A DNA stretch of 39,860 nucleotides from Kiritimatiellia bacterium (GTDB lineage Bacteria; Verrucomicrobiota; Kiritimatiellia; JAFGHX01): positions 1-39,860 of the forward strand of contig JAFGHX010000236.1 in the NCBI GenBank assembly GCA_016929905.1. The letters are read 5' to 3'. The translations under genes were made by a program, and so were the position numbers. Shown one piece after another: positions 25,323 through 32,985 of the stretch. The notes under the pieces are model-generated. The model was not told where the DNA came from and searched no databases. It saw only the letters and a list, made by a program, of their open reading frames with translations. Positions within the stretch are counted from its first letter, which is position 1. Each line of letters begins with the position of its first letter.

Positions 25323-27294
25323 TTGCCTGTTCGCCGGGCCGACAGCGTGTGGTGGCGTAGATCCGGCCCGGCACGCCGTTGAGCCGGAAATCGATCTGCG
25401 CGACGTAGTAGGCTCTGCCTCTGCGGTACAGGGGCTCTTCGCGCCTCGGGCCGAGTGCGAGGCTGTACCGCTTCGATGCGCCCGGCGCGAGGTCCTCCAG
25501 CGGCGCGTACCGGACGCCGTCCGTGTAAAGCAGGGGCAGGCGCAGCGTGGCGACGATCCGGTCAAGCGGCGCGGGGCCGTCGTTCCGCGCAAGCAGCTCC
25601 AGCGTGCCGGCCGCTTCGTCGGCGTGCGCAAAGAAGCAGACCCCCTCGAAATCGCCGGAGACGTGCGCCGCGGCGGGCGCGGCGCTGTTGTCGGCGTTCT
25701 CGATGTGGTCGATCCGCTGCGGCAGGCCGGCGTCCGGATCGTTCGGCACGCCGACCAGAACGCGCGCATCGTCGCGTTTCACCGCGAGCGGCGCGCCGGC
25801 CAGGAACGCCTCGTTCACGCGCGCGTTCCGGATCCGAACCGTGAGCGGCACGTCCCCGCCCAGACTGCCGGGCAGCGGGCGCGTGAGCCGGTAGGCCGCC
25901 CGGGCGCCTGCCGTGGAACTCTTCTCGAGCCTGTTGTGAAGACTCTGGTAGCGGTACGCCGCGTATTCCGTCTGGTTGCAGTACCACCAGTCCGGGTTGC
26001 CCGCGTACTTCGCGAGGCTCTTCTCCAGGTTCGACCAGCCCTCGTCCGTGTGCCAGACGTGGATGCCGACGGTCAGGTTCGGGTTCGCCTCGCGCAGACG
26101 CGGGTCGGACAGGACCTTCCGAAGCTGCCAGTCGAACTTGCCCGGATCGGCCTCCTTGTCGCCCGGCGCGATGAGATTCACGGTCGAAACGAGCACCGAC
26201 GCGTTTCCGGGCTCGGTGCGCGCGAAGATCGGTGTGGGCGTATGATGGTAGCCCGCGCGGATCACCGCTTCCGCCACGTCCGCGCGCGTCGCGCGGTCGT
26301 GACGCTGCCCGTAGCCGCTGCCTGCGAAACAGAACGAGTTCACCGGGCGATCGGTGACCTGCTCGATGTTGATCCGGTCCGCCGCGATCTCGAACAGCAG
26401 TTCGTTGCGGTCCAGATTGGGCAGGCTCCGATGCCGCAGGCCGTGCCCGCCCAGGCTGAACCCGTCGGCACAGAGCTTCCTGCCCGGCTCGGCGATGAAG
26501 CGGCTGAGCCCGAACGGCTCCTGGCGCACCCCGGAGTTGAGATAGAATGTCGCCTTGTAGCCGTGCGTCTGCATCCGCTTCTTCATCTGCAGGTGTTCCC
26601 AGTTACAGTCGTCCCAGCGCCCGGAAAACGCCCACGTCTTGTCGCCCGGCAGCGGCGCGATCGCGAGCTCGGCCGCGGCCGCCTCATCCGCGCTCGCATA
26701 CACGATCACGACCTCTTGCGTGTACAGGCGCAGGTTCAGCGGGTTGAACGCCTTGATTCGCGCCTCGTGCCGCGCGATCGCCTCCTCCGCCAGCAGCTCG
26801 ACCGGCAACACGCTGATCCCGCCCTTGTCCCGGAGGTTCACGACGCGCACCAGCAACACGTTCGGGCCCGTGTCGCGCAACACGCTCCTGTCAACCGGAT
26901 ACCGGCGCGGCGCCGACCAGTACCGCTTGGTGTCCTTGCCCGTCTCGCCCACCTTGCGCCCGTTCAGGAAGGTGGTGTCCAGATCGTCGACGGCGCCCAT
27001 GCACAACAGCAGGCTCTCGCCGGCCAGCGCGGCCGGCAGTTGGAATTCGCACCGGTACCAGGCCACATCCGTGCCGGGCTCGGCGTCCGCCGCAGGCTCG
27101 GCGCCCATGCCCTGGTCGTGCCAGAATTTGCCGACCCGTACGGGCTGCCAGGCGGGCCCCGCCAACTGCTCGACCTGCGCCAGGCTCTTCGCACCGCCGG
27201 GATCGAGATGAAGGCACCAGTCGGCCTTCGACAGGTCGAAGGCCGAGGCATTCGCCGCGAGCAGCCCGCCCAGGATTACGGTCAAGGTTTTCAT
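25318..27294 (-). CDS. Exported polysaccharide deacetylase (NodB) with an N-terminal jelly-roll domain
   Basis: The 658-residue protein begins with a signal peptide (MKTLTVILGGLLAANASA). A sugar-binding jelly roll follows (about 40-190), like that of sialate esterases and beta-galactosidases (DVAWYRCEFQLP, SLLLCMGAVDDLDTTFLNG). The deacetylase core starts at FSGRWDDCNWEHLQMKKRM: Asp229 plus the HGLRH pair His284 and His288 match the Asp-His-His zinc site of the NodB family. ATFYLNSG and SFCFAGSGYG fit motifs of the barrel. A beta-rich C-terminal domain (about 430-650) is unassigned. It should remove N- or O-acetyl groups from a polysaccharide outside the cytoplasm. No Shine-Dalgarno precedes ATG 27294. 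The stop codon is made by the adjoining repeat. Confidence 0.85.
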   Translation of the reverse strand: MKTLTVILGGLLAANASAFDLSKADWCLHLDPGGAKSLAQVEQLAGPAWQPVRVGKFWHDQGMGAEPAADAEPGTDVAWYRCEFQLPAALAGESLLLCMGAVDDLDTTFLNGRKVGETGKDTKRYWSAPRRYPVDRSVLRDTGPNVLLVRVVNLRDKGGISVLPVELLAEEAIARHEARIKAFNPLNLRLYTQEVVIVYASADEAAAAELAIAPLPGDKTWAFSGRWDDCNWEHLQMKKRMQTHGYKATFYLNSGVRQEPFGLSRFIAEPGRKLCADGFSLGGHGLRHRSLPNLDRNELLFEIAADRINIEQVTDRPVNSFCFAGSGYGQRHDRATRADVAEAVIRAGYHHTPTPIFARTEPGNASVLVSTVNLIAPGDKEADPGKFDWQLRKVLSDPRLREANPNLTVGIHVWHTDEGWSNLEKSLAKYAGNPDWWYCNQTEYAAYRYQSLHNRLEKSSTAGARAAYRLTRPLPGSLGGDVPLTVRIRNARVNEAFLAGAPLAVKRDDARVLVGVPNDPDAGLPQRIDHIENADNSAAPAAAHVSGDFEGVCFFAHADEAAGTLELLARNDGPAPLDRIVATLRLPLLYTDGVRYAPLEDLAPGASKRYSLALGPRREEPLYRRGRAYYVAQIDFRLNGVPGRIYATTRCRPGEQAK

Positions 27295-27356
27295 CGAATG
27301 TCGCGCCGTCACCGAATCGCAGAACGGATGTGAGAACAAGGCGGCCGGCCGGTGGC

Positions 27357-29009
27357 TCACGGCGCCAGGCGCACGTTGACGCGCAGAAAACCGTTCGTAG
27401 CCAAATCCGTGTTGGTGTAGGAAATCGCAGCGCCCGCGCCGGGCAGATCGGACTCGGCCGTACTCCATTCGCCGGTCAGCTCCGCCGTCTGCTCCACGTC
27501 GTACAGCCGGTCAGCCAGGCCCGTCCATGTCATGACAACACCGGTGCCGCCGTCCATACGCGTAATGCCGTCCATCAGGAAGCCCGTCGAGCCGCCGTCG
27601 GTCGGGCTGGAGCCGGCCAGATACTCGTCGTAGTCCGACAGAGTGTCGTCGTCGCTGTCCGGATCGTTCGGCAACGAACCCCAGCTCTGCTCGAAGCCGT
27701 CGCTCAGGCCGTCCTGATCGTCGTCAAGCGCCAACACATAGGCCGACCCGGCATTGTCGCCCGCTTCCGTATCGTCGGCGTAGGCCGTCGCGGCGAGCGT
27801 TTCGCCCGACAACGCGACGGCTTTCGCATACCCGTGCCCGTAAACCACGTTGGTGGGGACCAGGCACGCCTGCTCCGTCCAGTTCGTGCCCGAGCGAGCG
27901 AACACGTACGCCGCCCCGAACGGAAGTCGCTGGTAAGTGGAAGCCGCCGCCAGGTTGGTGCAGGCCGAAACGCTCGTGCCGAGATAGTCGTAGGCCGCGC
28001 GGTCGGAGGCGATCAACTTGGCCTGCTGCGTCCAGTTCGTGTCGGTGCGCGTGAACACGTAGGCCGCCCCGCTGTCCGAAAGGCTGGGCGCATCGCACCC
28101 GTCGGCTCCAATCACAATCGTGTCGCCGCTGACCGCAACCGACCGGCCGAACGAGTCGCCCGCCAGGATATCGCCGCTCACCAACCGCGCCTGCTGCGAC
28201 CAGTTCGTGCCGGACCGCACGAAGACGTACGCCGCCCCTGAGAAGTTCGCGCCCGCGTTGTCCGCCTGCCAGGCCCCCACCACGAGGGTGTCGCCCTCGA
28301 CCGCTACCGCGTCCCCGAAGTAGTCGTACTCCGAACGGTCGGATGCGAGCAGGACCGCCTGTTCCAGCCAGTTCGTGCCGGAACGGGCAAAGACATAGGC
28401 GGCTCCGGCGTCGGTGCCGGATACCGGATGGTCGTTGTGCGGCGCGCCCACGACAATCGTGTCCGCGTCCATGTCCGCCGCCAACCCGAAATTGTCGCCG
28501 CTGCTGTAATCCGAGGCGACCAGCTTGGCCCGCTGCGTCCACGTCGTGCCGTCATACTCGAACACGTAGGCGGACCCCGCGTCGGACTGGCCGGGCAGGT
28601 CGTCCGAATAGGCGCCGACAACCACGTTGGAGCCGGACCCCCCCACGGCGCTGCCGAAATGATCGCCGGTCGTCGTGTCCGAGCCGGTCAGCTTCGCCTT
28701 CTGCGACCAGACCAGGCCGTTGCGGCGCGTGAAGATATACGCCGACCCCGCGTCGGACGTCGGGCTGTCGTCCATCTCGTCGCCGATAATCAGCGTGTCC
28801 CCGTCCAGCGCCACGCGCTGCCCGAAATAGTCGGGAGAACCCGGGTCGCCCGGCAGGAGCCGTGCCTGCAGAGACCACGGCCAGAGATTGGTTGCAGCGC
28901 TCGCGACGGTAACACCCGCCAGAATGAGCGCAGCAGACAACGGGCAGGAAATCGCTTTTCGGGCCGTAGGGGTACGTCCGGCCGAGAACGGCCTCAGGAA
29001 GCACGTCAT
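27357..29009 (-). CDS. Exported FG-GAP repeat protein, predicted seven-bladed propeller
   Basis: After a signal peptide (ending near ASAATN) seven repeats of about 50-58 residues follow. Each has the pattern DxFGxxVAVxGDTxxVGA...GAAYVFxRSGTNWxQQAxL, and together they predict a seven-bladed beta propeller. Repeats one to five are good; six and seven are diverged. A calcium-binding type 3 segment (DDDQDGLSDGFEQ, PDSDDDTLSDYDEYLAG) and a C-terminal domain ending VNVRLAP, common in Verrucomicrobia, follow. It is probably a surface or extracellular protein. The start is ATG 29009, since the -10 box (29017-29022) includes the more upstream ATG at 29021; the message would then be leaderless. No Shine-Dalgarno is seen. 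Confidence 0.85.
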   Translation of the reverse strand: MTCFLRPFSAGRTPTARKAISCPLSAALILAGVTVASAATNLWPWSLQARLLPGDPGSPDYFGQRVALDGDTLIIGDEMDDSPTSDAGSAYIFTRRNGLVWSQKAKLTGSDTTTGDHFGSAVGGSGSNVVVGAYSDDLPGQSDAGSAYVFEYDGTTWTQRAKLVASDYSSGDNFGLAADMDADTIVVGAPHNDHPVSGTDAGAAYVFARSGTNWLEQAVLLASDRSEYDYFGDAVAVEGDTLVVGAWQADNAGANFSGAAYVFVRSGTNWSQQARLVSGDILAGDSFGRSVAVSGDTIVIGADGCDAPSLSDSGAAYVFTRTDTNWTQQAKLIASDRAAYDYLGTSVSACTNLAAASTYQRLPFGAAYVFARSGTNWTEQACLVPTNVVYGHGYAKAVALSGETLAATAYADDTEAGDNAGSAYVLALDDDQDGLSDGFEQSWGSLPNDPDSDDDTLSDYDEYLAGSSPTDGGSTGFLMDGITRMDGGTGVVMTWTGLADRLYDVEQTAELTGEWSTAESDLPGAGAAISYTNTDLATNGFLRVNVRLAP

Positions 29010-29016
29010 GCAAAAG

Positions 29017-29045
29017 AGCATACCCAAAGAGGCGGGATCAGGCAA
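29017..29045 (-). promoter_or_regulatory. Promoter of the FG-GAP gene, probably giving a leaderless mRNA
   Basis: On the minus strand TTGCCT (29040-29045), 17 bases, TATGCT (29017-29022), each four of six to the consensus. Only seven bases separate the -10 from the ATG at 29009. Confidence 0.45.
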
Positions 29046-29106
29046 GCCGGAAAGCCGATGCGCGGCACGCAGCCCGCCGGGCGGCACGCAGTCGGTGAAG
29101 CCGGGC

Positions 29107-29247
29107 CTACTCGCGACACAGATAGTCCCAGAAGGCCCAGAGCGCCTCCTGCGCGGACAACGCGCTGTGATGCGGGGCGTACTCCTCGTACGCGCCGGTG
29201 TGGCGGTTGAACCGGAGGTGCCTCGAGAATTCGATCAGGAACGACAT
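29107..29247 (-). CDS. 46-residue small ORF behind the AraC regulator
   Basis: An ATG at 29247 opens a frame of 46 codons ending with TAG at 29107-29109. The peptide begins MSFLIEFSRHLRFNRH and ends EALWAFWDYLCRE. It has a strongly coding-like third-position bias (nearly all codons end in G or C), is acidic towards the C-terminus and has no signal or membrane segment. It lies 36 bases after the stop of the PocR-AraC gene on the same strand, so it would be on the same message. No ribosome site is obvious. No family was recognised; it could be a regulator-linked small protein or the tail of a lost gene. Confidence 0.5.
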   Translation of the reverse strand: MSFLIEFSRHLRFNRHTGAYEEYAPHHSALSAQEALWAFWDYLCRE

Positions 29248-29283
29248 GGCGCCGGAAACCGGGTTGAAAGACCGCGGGCTCCG

Positions 29284-30129
29284 CTACGCCTTCTTCCCCA
29301 CGCACGCGCTCGGCGGGTAGCCCTTGTGCTTCTTGAACAGGCGCGAGAAGTAGAACGGGTCCCGGTACCCCAGCTTGAACGCCGCTTCGCGCACGGTCAT
29401 GCCGGGCGCACTCCGTAAATGGCGCTCCGCCCTGTCCATCTTCATCTCGATCTGAATCTGCTTGAACCCCCTGCCGAACGACGCCTTGAACAGGTGCGAT
29501 ATCGTCGTGGGACTGCGCCGACACAAGGCCGCCAGCTCGCCAAGCGAAACGGGCCGATCGACATGTTCGCGTAAATACGCCAGCACCGGCGCCAGCCGGT
29601 TCCCCGTGCGAGCCTGCACCAGTTGCTGCGCCACGATGTAGGCGACCAGAAACCGGAACATGTTCAACAGATGGTCCAGCTTGTCGGCCGGGATGTAGGG
29701 CGTCTCCTGAAACGCCGATTCCAGCTCCGCCGTGCCGTGCCGCGCACGCCATGCCGCCTTCACACGCGCCGGGCAGGCCTTGTGCCTGCCCGAGCGGAAC
29801 TGGCCCACCATCACGAAGCCGATCAGACAGTCGCCCGAATGAACGGGCATCATCGCCTCCGTCATGCCGCCGTGGCACTCGTACGCGACCAGGTCGCCGG
29901 CCTCCGCCGCTTCCGCACGCTTGACCCGGTTCAGTGCGTTGCATGTCTCCTTGTAGCCGAGTTTGTCCAGCAGCAACTCGCAATAGCGGCAACTGGGCTT
30001 CGCCTGGCCCACCCGTACCTCGCCGCCCGCGGCGGCATGAAAAATGATCCGGATCCCGAACAACCCGCAGAAATGGTCCAGAATCTTCTGCACATCCGGA
30101 TGAAACACATACTCGATCGTCTTCTTCAC
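29284..30129 (-). CDS. PocR-type AraC family transcriptional regulator
   Basis: The 281-residue protein has an N-terminal PocR-like sensing domain (about 1-155), in which CRYCELL and ETCNALNRVKRAEAAEAGDLVAYECHGG place a set of cysteines able to bind a metal or haem-like cofactor. It continues into MTEAMMPVHSGDCLIGFVMVGQF. The C-terminal 100 residues are an AraC DNA-binding domain: LGELAALCRRSPTTISHLFKASFGRGFKQ, then TVREAAFKLGYRDPFYFSRLFKKHKGYPPS. Such regulators usually activate a neighbouring catabolic gene in response to a small molecule. The GTG at 30129 is preferred over an ATG at 30165. The latter is part of the -35, its first 12 codons have unusual AT-ending usage, and the -10 lies 6 bases before the GTG. 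The gene is divergent from the CBM9/GH10-like gene. Confidence 0.85.
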   Translation of the reverse strand: MKKTIEYVFHPDVQKILDHFCGLFGIRIIFHAAAGGEVRVGQAKPSCRYCELLLDKLGYKETCNALNRVKRAEAAEAGDLVAYECHGGMTEAMMPVHSGDCLIGFVMVGQFRSGRHKACPARVKAAWRARHGTAELESAFQETPYIPADKLDHLLNMFRFLVAYIVAQQLVQARTGNRLAPVLAYLREHVDRPVSLGELAALCRRSPTTISHLFKASFGRGFKQIQIEMKMDRAERHLRSAPGMTVREAAFKLGYRDPFYFSRLFKKHKGYPPSACVGKKA

Positions 30130-30135
30130 GGTTGA

Positions 30136-30164
30136 ATAATATGCAATATCGGCAGAAATGTCCA
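30136..30164 (-). promoter_or_regulatory. Promoter of the AraC gene, predicted leaderless GTG start
   Basis: On the minus strand TGGACA (30159-30164), 17 bases, TATTAT (30136-30141), each five of six to consensus. The GTG at 30129 begins after 6 bases, so the transcript would start at or next to the start codon. Confidence 0.6.
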
Positions 30165-30234
30165 TGCTTTGGGCGGGATCGTGTATTCCGGCGCCGAGAC
30201 GGTGTGGCTACCGTTCTGGAGGAGGAACCGAACC

Positions 30235-32172
30235 ATGCGCGCGCTGCTCACCGGGTCGGCCATACTCCTGCTGGCCGCTGCCGCGGGAGGAGACGAGGTC
30301 ATGAGCGAAGAGTCGCTGCCGCGGAACGTGTATGTCTGCCACAGGGCGGCCGGGCCCATCGTCGTCGACGGCAACCTGGACGAAGCGGCGTGGCAGGACA
30401 TCCCCTCCCCCGTCTTCGAAGACCTGGTCACGGGCGAGCCGCCCGTCTATCCCGTCACGGCCAGGTTGCTCTGGGACGACGCGTATCTGTATGTCGGCTA
30501 CGAGGTCGCCGACCCGAACGTGTGGGCCGAAGCCGGCGTGCGCGACGCGTGCATGTTCGGGGCGCGCAACTCACCGTTCGACGAGAGCTTCGTGAAAGTG
30601 TTCATCGATCCGAACGGCGACTCGGAAGACTACATCGAACTGCACGGCAACCCGTTGAACAACCAGGCCGATCTGCTGATCCCGCGCACGTGCAGCCGGG
30701 TCGTCCTGGACAAGCTCGGCCTGGAATCGCTCGGCTACAAGGCGCAGCGCGCGCGGGGGTCCATCTACGACTGGACCTGCGCGGGCTGGAAAACCGCGGT
30801 GCGGGTGCACGGCACGCTGAACGAGCCCGGCGATGTCGATAAGGGCTGGACGGTTGAAATGGCGATCCCGTTCTCGGCCATCAAGCCGTTTGCCGGGAAG
30901 ATGAGCTGTCCGCCGAACGAGGGCGACGTGTGGCGGATGCACCTGGCACGGCGCTATCGCACCGCGCGCGATGCGGAAACGACCCAATACTGGACCTGGC
31001 CGAAGACCGGCGAAGTGAACTGCCACCGGACGGACAGGTGGGGCTACACCGTCTTCGGCGGGAAGCGCGGGAACCTGGCCCGGAAACTCGAGCGCCTGCC
31101 CAAGGCGAGCTTCCGGTGGCGCGCGCTGTGGGCCAACGCGCCGAACACCGCCGCGGAGGTCGACGATATCGTTCGGCTCGCCCACGAGATGCACGTTGAC
31201 GCGCTGCTCGTCCAGGTCACCCGCAGCGGCGGCCAATGCTGGTACAAGAGCGCGATCCTGAAGAAGGTGCCGAAAGCCAAGCTGGCCGACCCGCTGCAGG
31301 CGGTGATCGACGCGGCCGGCAAGCACGGCATCCGGGTCTACGCGTGGACCATGAACCTCTGGGTCCCGCCCAAGGCGTACTTCGAGCAGCACCCGGAGCA
31401 GGCCCAGACGATCCTGCCGGAAGAGGACCGTCTGATGCATGCGCCCAGGCTGACGCCCGACCGGCACAACGTTCACTACGGGCAGTGGCTGTGCCCGGAC
31501 CATGGGCTCGTCGACTTCGAGAAGCGGATCCTGCAGGAGCTCGCCCGCAACTACGCTATTGCCGGGATCGCGCTGGACTACGTCGGCTATCGCAACTACC
31601 ACGCCTGCTTCTGCGAACACTCGAACGCGAAGCGGGCGGAATTCGCCGCGCGGCTCCGGAAACGCGAGGGGCGCCTGCCCCACTCCGAGGAGATGGTGCG
31701 CGCCGAGTTCTCGGAGCAGTCGCTTGTGGATTGGGTCGCCCAGGCCAGAGAAGCCGTCCTGGCGGTCAAGCCGGGTCTGAAGCTCGCGTGCCACATCTAT
31801 CCGGATTTCGACCCGAACCCGCTCTACGGGAACCGGCTGCCCGTGGACTACTGCGGCCAGACGACGGCGTGGTTCTTCAAGCCCTATTGGTCGCCCGAAA
31901 AGATGTATCACAAGGCGCGGGTCTACAGGGCCGCGCAGGGCACCTACGTGCCGAACAACACGCACGTGCCCTTCATCGGGATCTTCGAGAAGAACGGCCT
32001 GCTCAAATCGCCCGAGCGCCTGCGCCAGGAGATCCGGATCGCCGGCTCGTCCGGAAGCGACACGATCATGATCGCGTTCGCCGCCACCTTCGTCGGCCAT
32101 CCCGATCTCGTGCGCGTCGTCAGCGAGGAGTTGGACCGAGGCGGCACGCCTCCACCGCCGCCCCGGCCCTGA
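30235..32172 (+). CDS. Exported CBM9-like plus GH10-like (GHL10) glycosidase
   Basis: The 645-residue protein has a signal peptide (MRALLTGSAILLLAAAAGG). A CBM9-type domain follows (about 30-260) with the typical PIVVDGNLDEAAWQDIPSPVF start and LLWDDAYLYVGYEVADPNV. The rest (about 275-640) is a TIM-barrel-like GHL10/family 10-like region: VDALLVQVTRSGGQCWYKS, HGIRVYAWTMNLWVPP, IAGIALDYVGYRNY, LKLACHIYPDFDP. It is likely to act on beta-linked polysaccharide outside the cytoplasm. GGAGGAGGAA stands 4-6 bases before the ATG at 30235. It is divergent from the PocR-AraC gene with 105 bases between starts, an arrangement that suggests control by it. Confidence 0.85.
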   Translation: MRALLTGSAILLLAAAAGGDEVMSEESLPRNVYVCHRAAGPIVVDGNLDEAAWQDIPSPVFEDLVTGEPPVYPVTARLLWDDAYLYVGYEVADPNVWAEAGVRDACMFGARNSPFDESFVKVFIDPNGDSEDYIELHGNPLNNQADLLIPRTCSRVVLDKLGLESLGYKAQRARGSIYDWTCAGWKTAVRVHGTLNEPGDVDKGWTVEMAIPFSAIKPFAGKMSCPPNEGDVWRMHLARRYRTARDAETTQYWTWPKTGEVNCHRTDRWGYTVFGGKRGNLARKLERLPKASFRWRALWANAPNTAAEVDDIVRLAHEMHVDALLVQVTRSGGQCWYKSAILKKVPKAKLADPLQAVIDAAGKHGIRVYAWTMNLWVPPKAYFEQHPEQAQTILPEEDRLMHAPRLTPDRHNVHYGQWLCPDHGLVDFEKRILQELARNYAIAGIALDYVGYRNYHACFCEHSNAKRAEFAARLRKREGRLPHSEEMVRAEFSEQSLVDWVAQAREAVLAVKPGLKLACHIYPDFDPNPLYGNRLPVDYCGQTTAWFFKPYWSPEKMYHKARVYRAAQGTYVPNNTHVPFIGIFEKNGLLKSPERLRQEIRIAGSSGSDTIMIAFAATFVGHPDLVRVVSEELDRGGTPPPPPRP

Positions 32173-32251
32173 GCGGCCATTCCCGCCCCTGTCACCCACC
32201 GCGCCGCCCGCCAGCCGGTCTGCCCCCGGCCGGGACGCAGCAGCTTTCCTG
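32173..32251. other. Start of a gene-free stretch (32173-32985)
   Basis: No gene or terminator is seen directly after the CBM9/GH10-like gene. The interval up to 32985 holds the sulfatase relic, a 163-bp element with inverted ends, an inverted repeat at 32709-32787 and a promoter. Confidence 0.5.
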
Positions 32252-32391
32252 CACGGATACAGGCTCTGCGTGTGCCCGGCCCGACCGGACTTCCGGCAAT
32301 GCTCGAGCAAGTTGAAACAGGCCGGTTACGCGACGGCCCGCTTCGGCAAATGGCACTTGAGCGGCGGCGGCCCGGATATGAGTCCAGACTC
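32252..32391 (+). pseudogene. Internal fragment of a sulfatase gene
   Basis: The plus-strand frame contains KLKQAGYATARFGKWHL (GYATARFGKWHL at 32324-32359), a nearly exact copy of the block that follows the active site in type I sulfatases, GYxTAxFGKWHLG. Upstream the frame reads CVCPARPDFRQCSS, which could be a decayed C-x-P-x-R active-site signature pulled close to the GKWH block by a deletion. The sequence then turns proline-rich and no sulfatase motif follows. The remaining 400 or more residues of a normal sulfatase are absent and no start with a ribosome site precedes it, so the gene is dead. Sulfatases are abundant in this phylum group and usually sit beside polysaccharide lyases. Confidence 0.6.
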
Positions 32392-32477
32392 TCCCCGTGC
32401 CTGCCCTGTGCCTCCCGTGTTCCTTCCCGCCCGCACACACACTCGCCGCCGGCATGAGGTGCGGCCGCCTCAGGTCT

Positions 32478-32640
32478 TAATCTCACTCGTAATCTCCAAT
32501 CCCGGCGGTGCCCGACGACTTGTCCGCCATAGCTCGCAGAGCAACGGCGGAAGCCACGCGGCACGAGGGCGAAGTCGTGGCGCAGCCAGGCTGCGTTGCG
32601 TTCCCGCTCCGCGTTTGATGGGAGATTACGAGTGCGATTA
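32478..32640. mobile_element. 163-bp element with terminal inverted repeats (MITE-like)
   Basis: The left end TAATCTCACTCGTAATCTCC (32478-32497) and the right end (32621-32640), read inversely, match at 19 of 20 bases. The inside carries a hairpin TCCGCC...GGCGGA around AGCTCGCAGAGC and no gene. Its left 114 bases recur at 36170-36283 with about 90% identity and no gaps. Small size, terminal inverted repeats and copies at two sites fit a miniature transposable element; no transposase family was recognised for it. No target duplication is evident. Confidence 0.65.
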
Positions 32641-32708
32641 TGACCCGCGAAATCTCGAGTTCTTGTGCCGGTAACGAGTCTGTCGAAAGAGAGCCGTCCG
32701 GTGCCCCC

Positions 32709-32787
32709 AGACGGCTCGCGAGACGCTCGCCCTCCATTTTGTGCACAATATCGTATGCTTGGAGGGCGAGCGTCTCGCGAGCCGTCT
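32709..32787. repeat. Inverted-repeat element, GGCTCGCGAGACGCTCGCC family, copy 3
   Basis: Perfect 28-base arms (32709-32736 and 32760-32787) across 23 bases, followed by TTTTT. The arm is a variant of those at 22073 and 6910 (CGAGAC in place of CGAGGAC). Outer flanks carry a GTCTGTCGAAA / TTTCGACAGGC pair. Confidence 0.8.
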
Positions 32788-32902
32788 TTTTCGACAGGCT
32801 CAACGATTTTGATGAGCAGCTTCGAGACAGGGGTCCGGGGCTGGCTCGAAATCTCCTCCGTCAATCTGTTGGTGGCCGGAACAGCGTACGGCCAACTCTT
32901 TC

Positions 32903-32931
32903 TTGAGTTGCCGCGCGGTAGAGCCTATGGT
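32903..32931 (+). promoter_or_regulatory. Candidate promoter of the second beta-helix gene
   Basis: TTGAGT (32903-32908), 17 bases, TATGGT (32926-32931); four of six matches each. A start near 32938 would give a leader of about 48 nt before the ATG at 32986. Confidence 0.4.
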
Positions 32932-32985
32932 CCTCTCTGCACCGAACGACTCGCACCGGATCGTCTGAAGGGAGGAGACCCGAGC

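Noticed and set aside
30130..30165. ATG at 30165 as the AraC start
   Set aside because: The ATG belongs to the ATGGACA that forms the -35, and the extra codons have AT-ending usage unlike the rest of the gene.
32483..32803. 106-codon minus-strand frame across the small element
   Set aside because: It translates the repeat and inverted-repeat sequences and has no domain or ribosome site.
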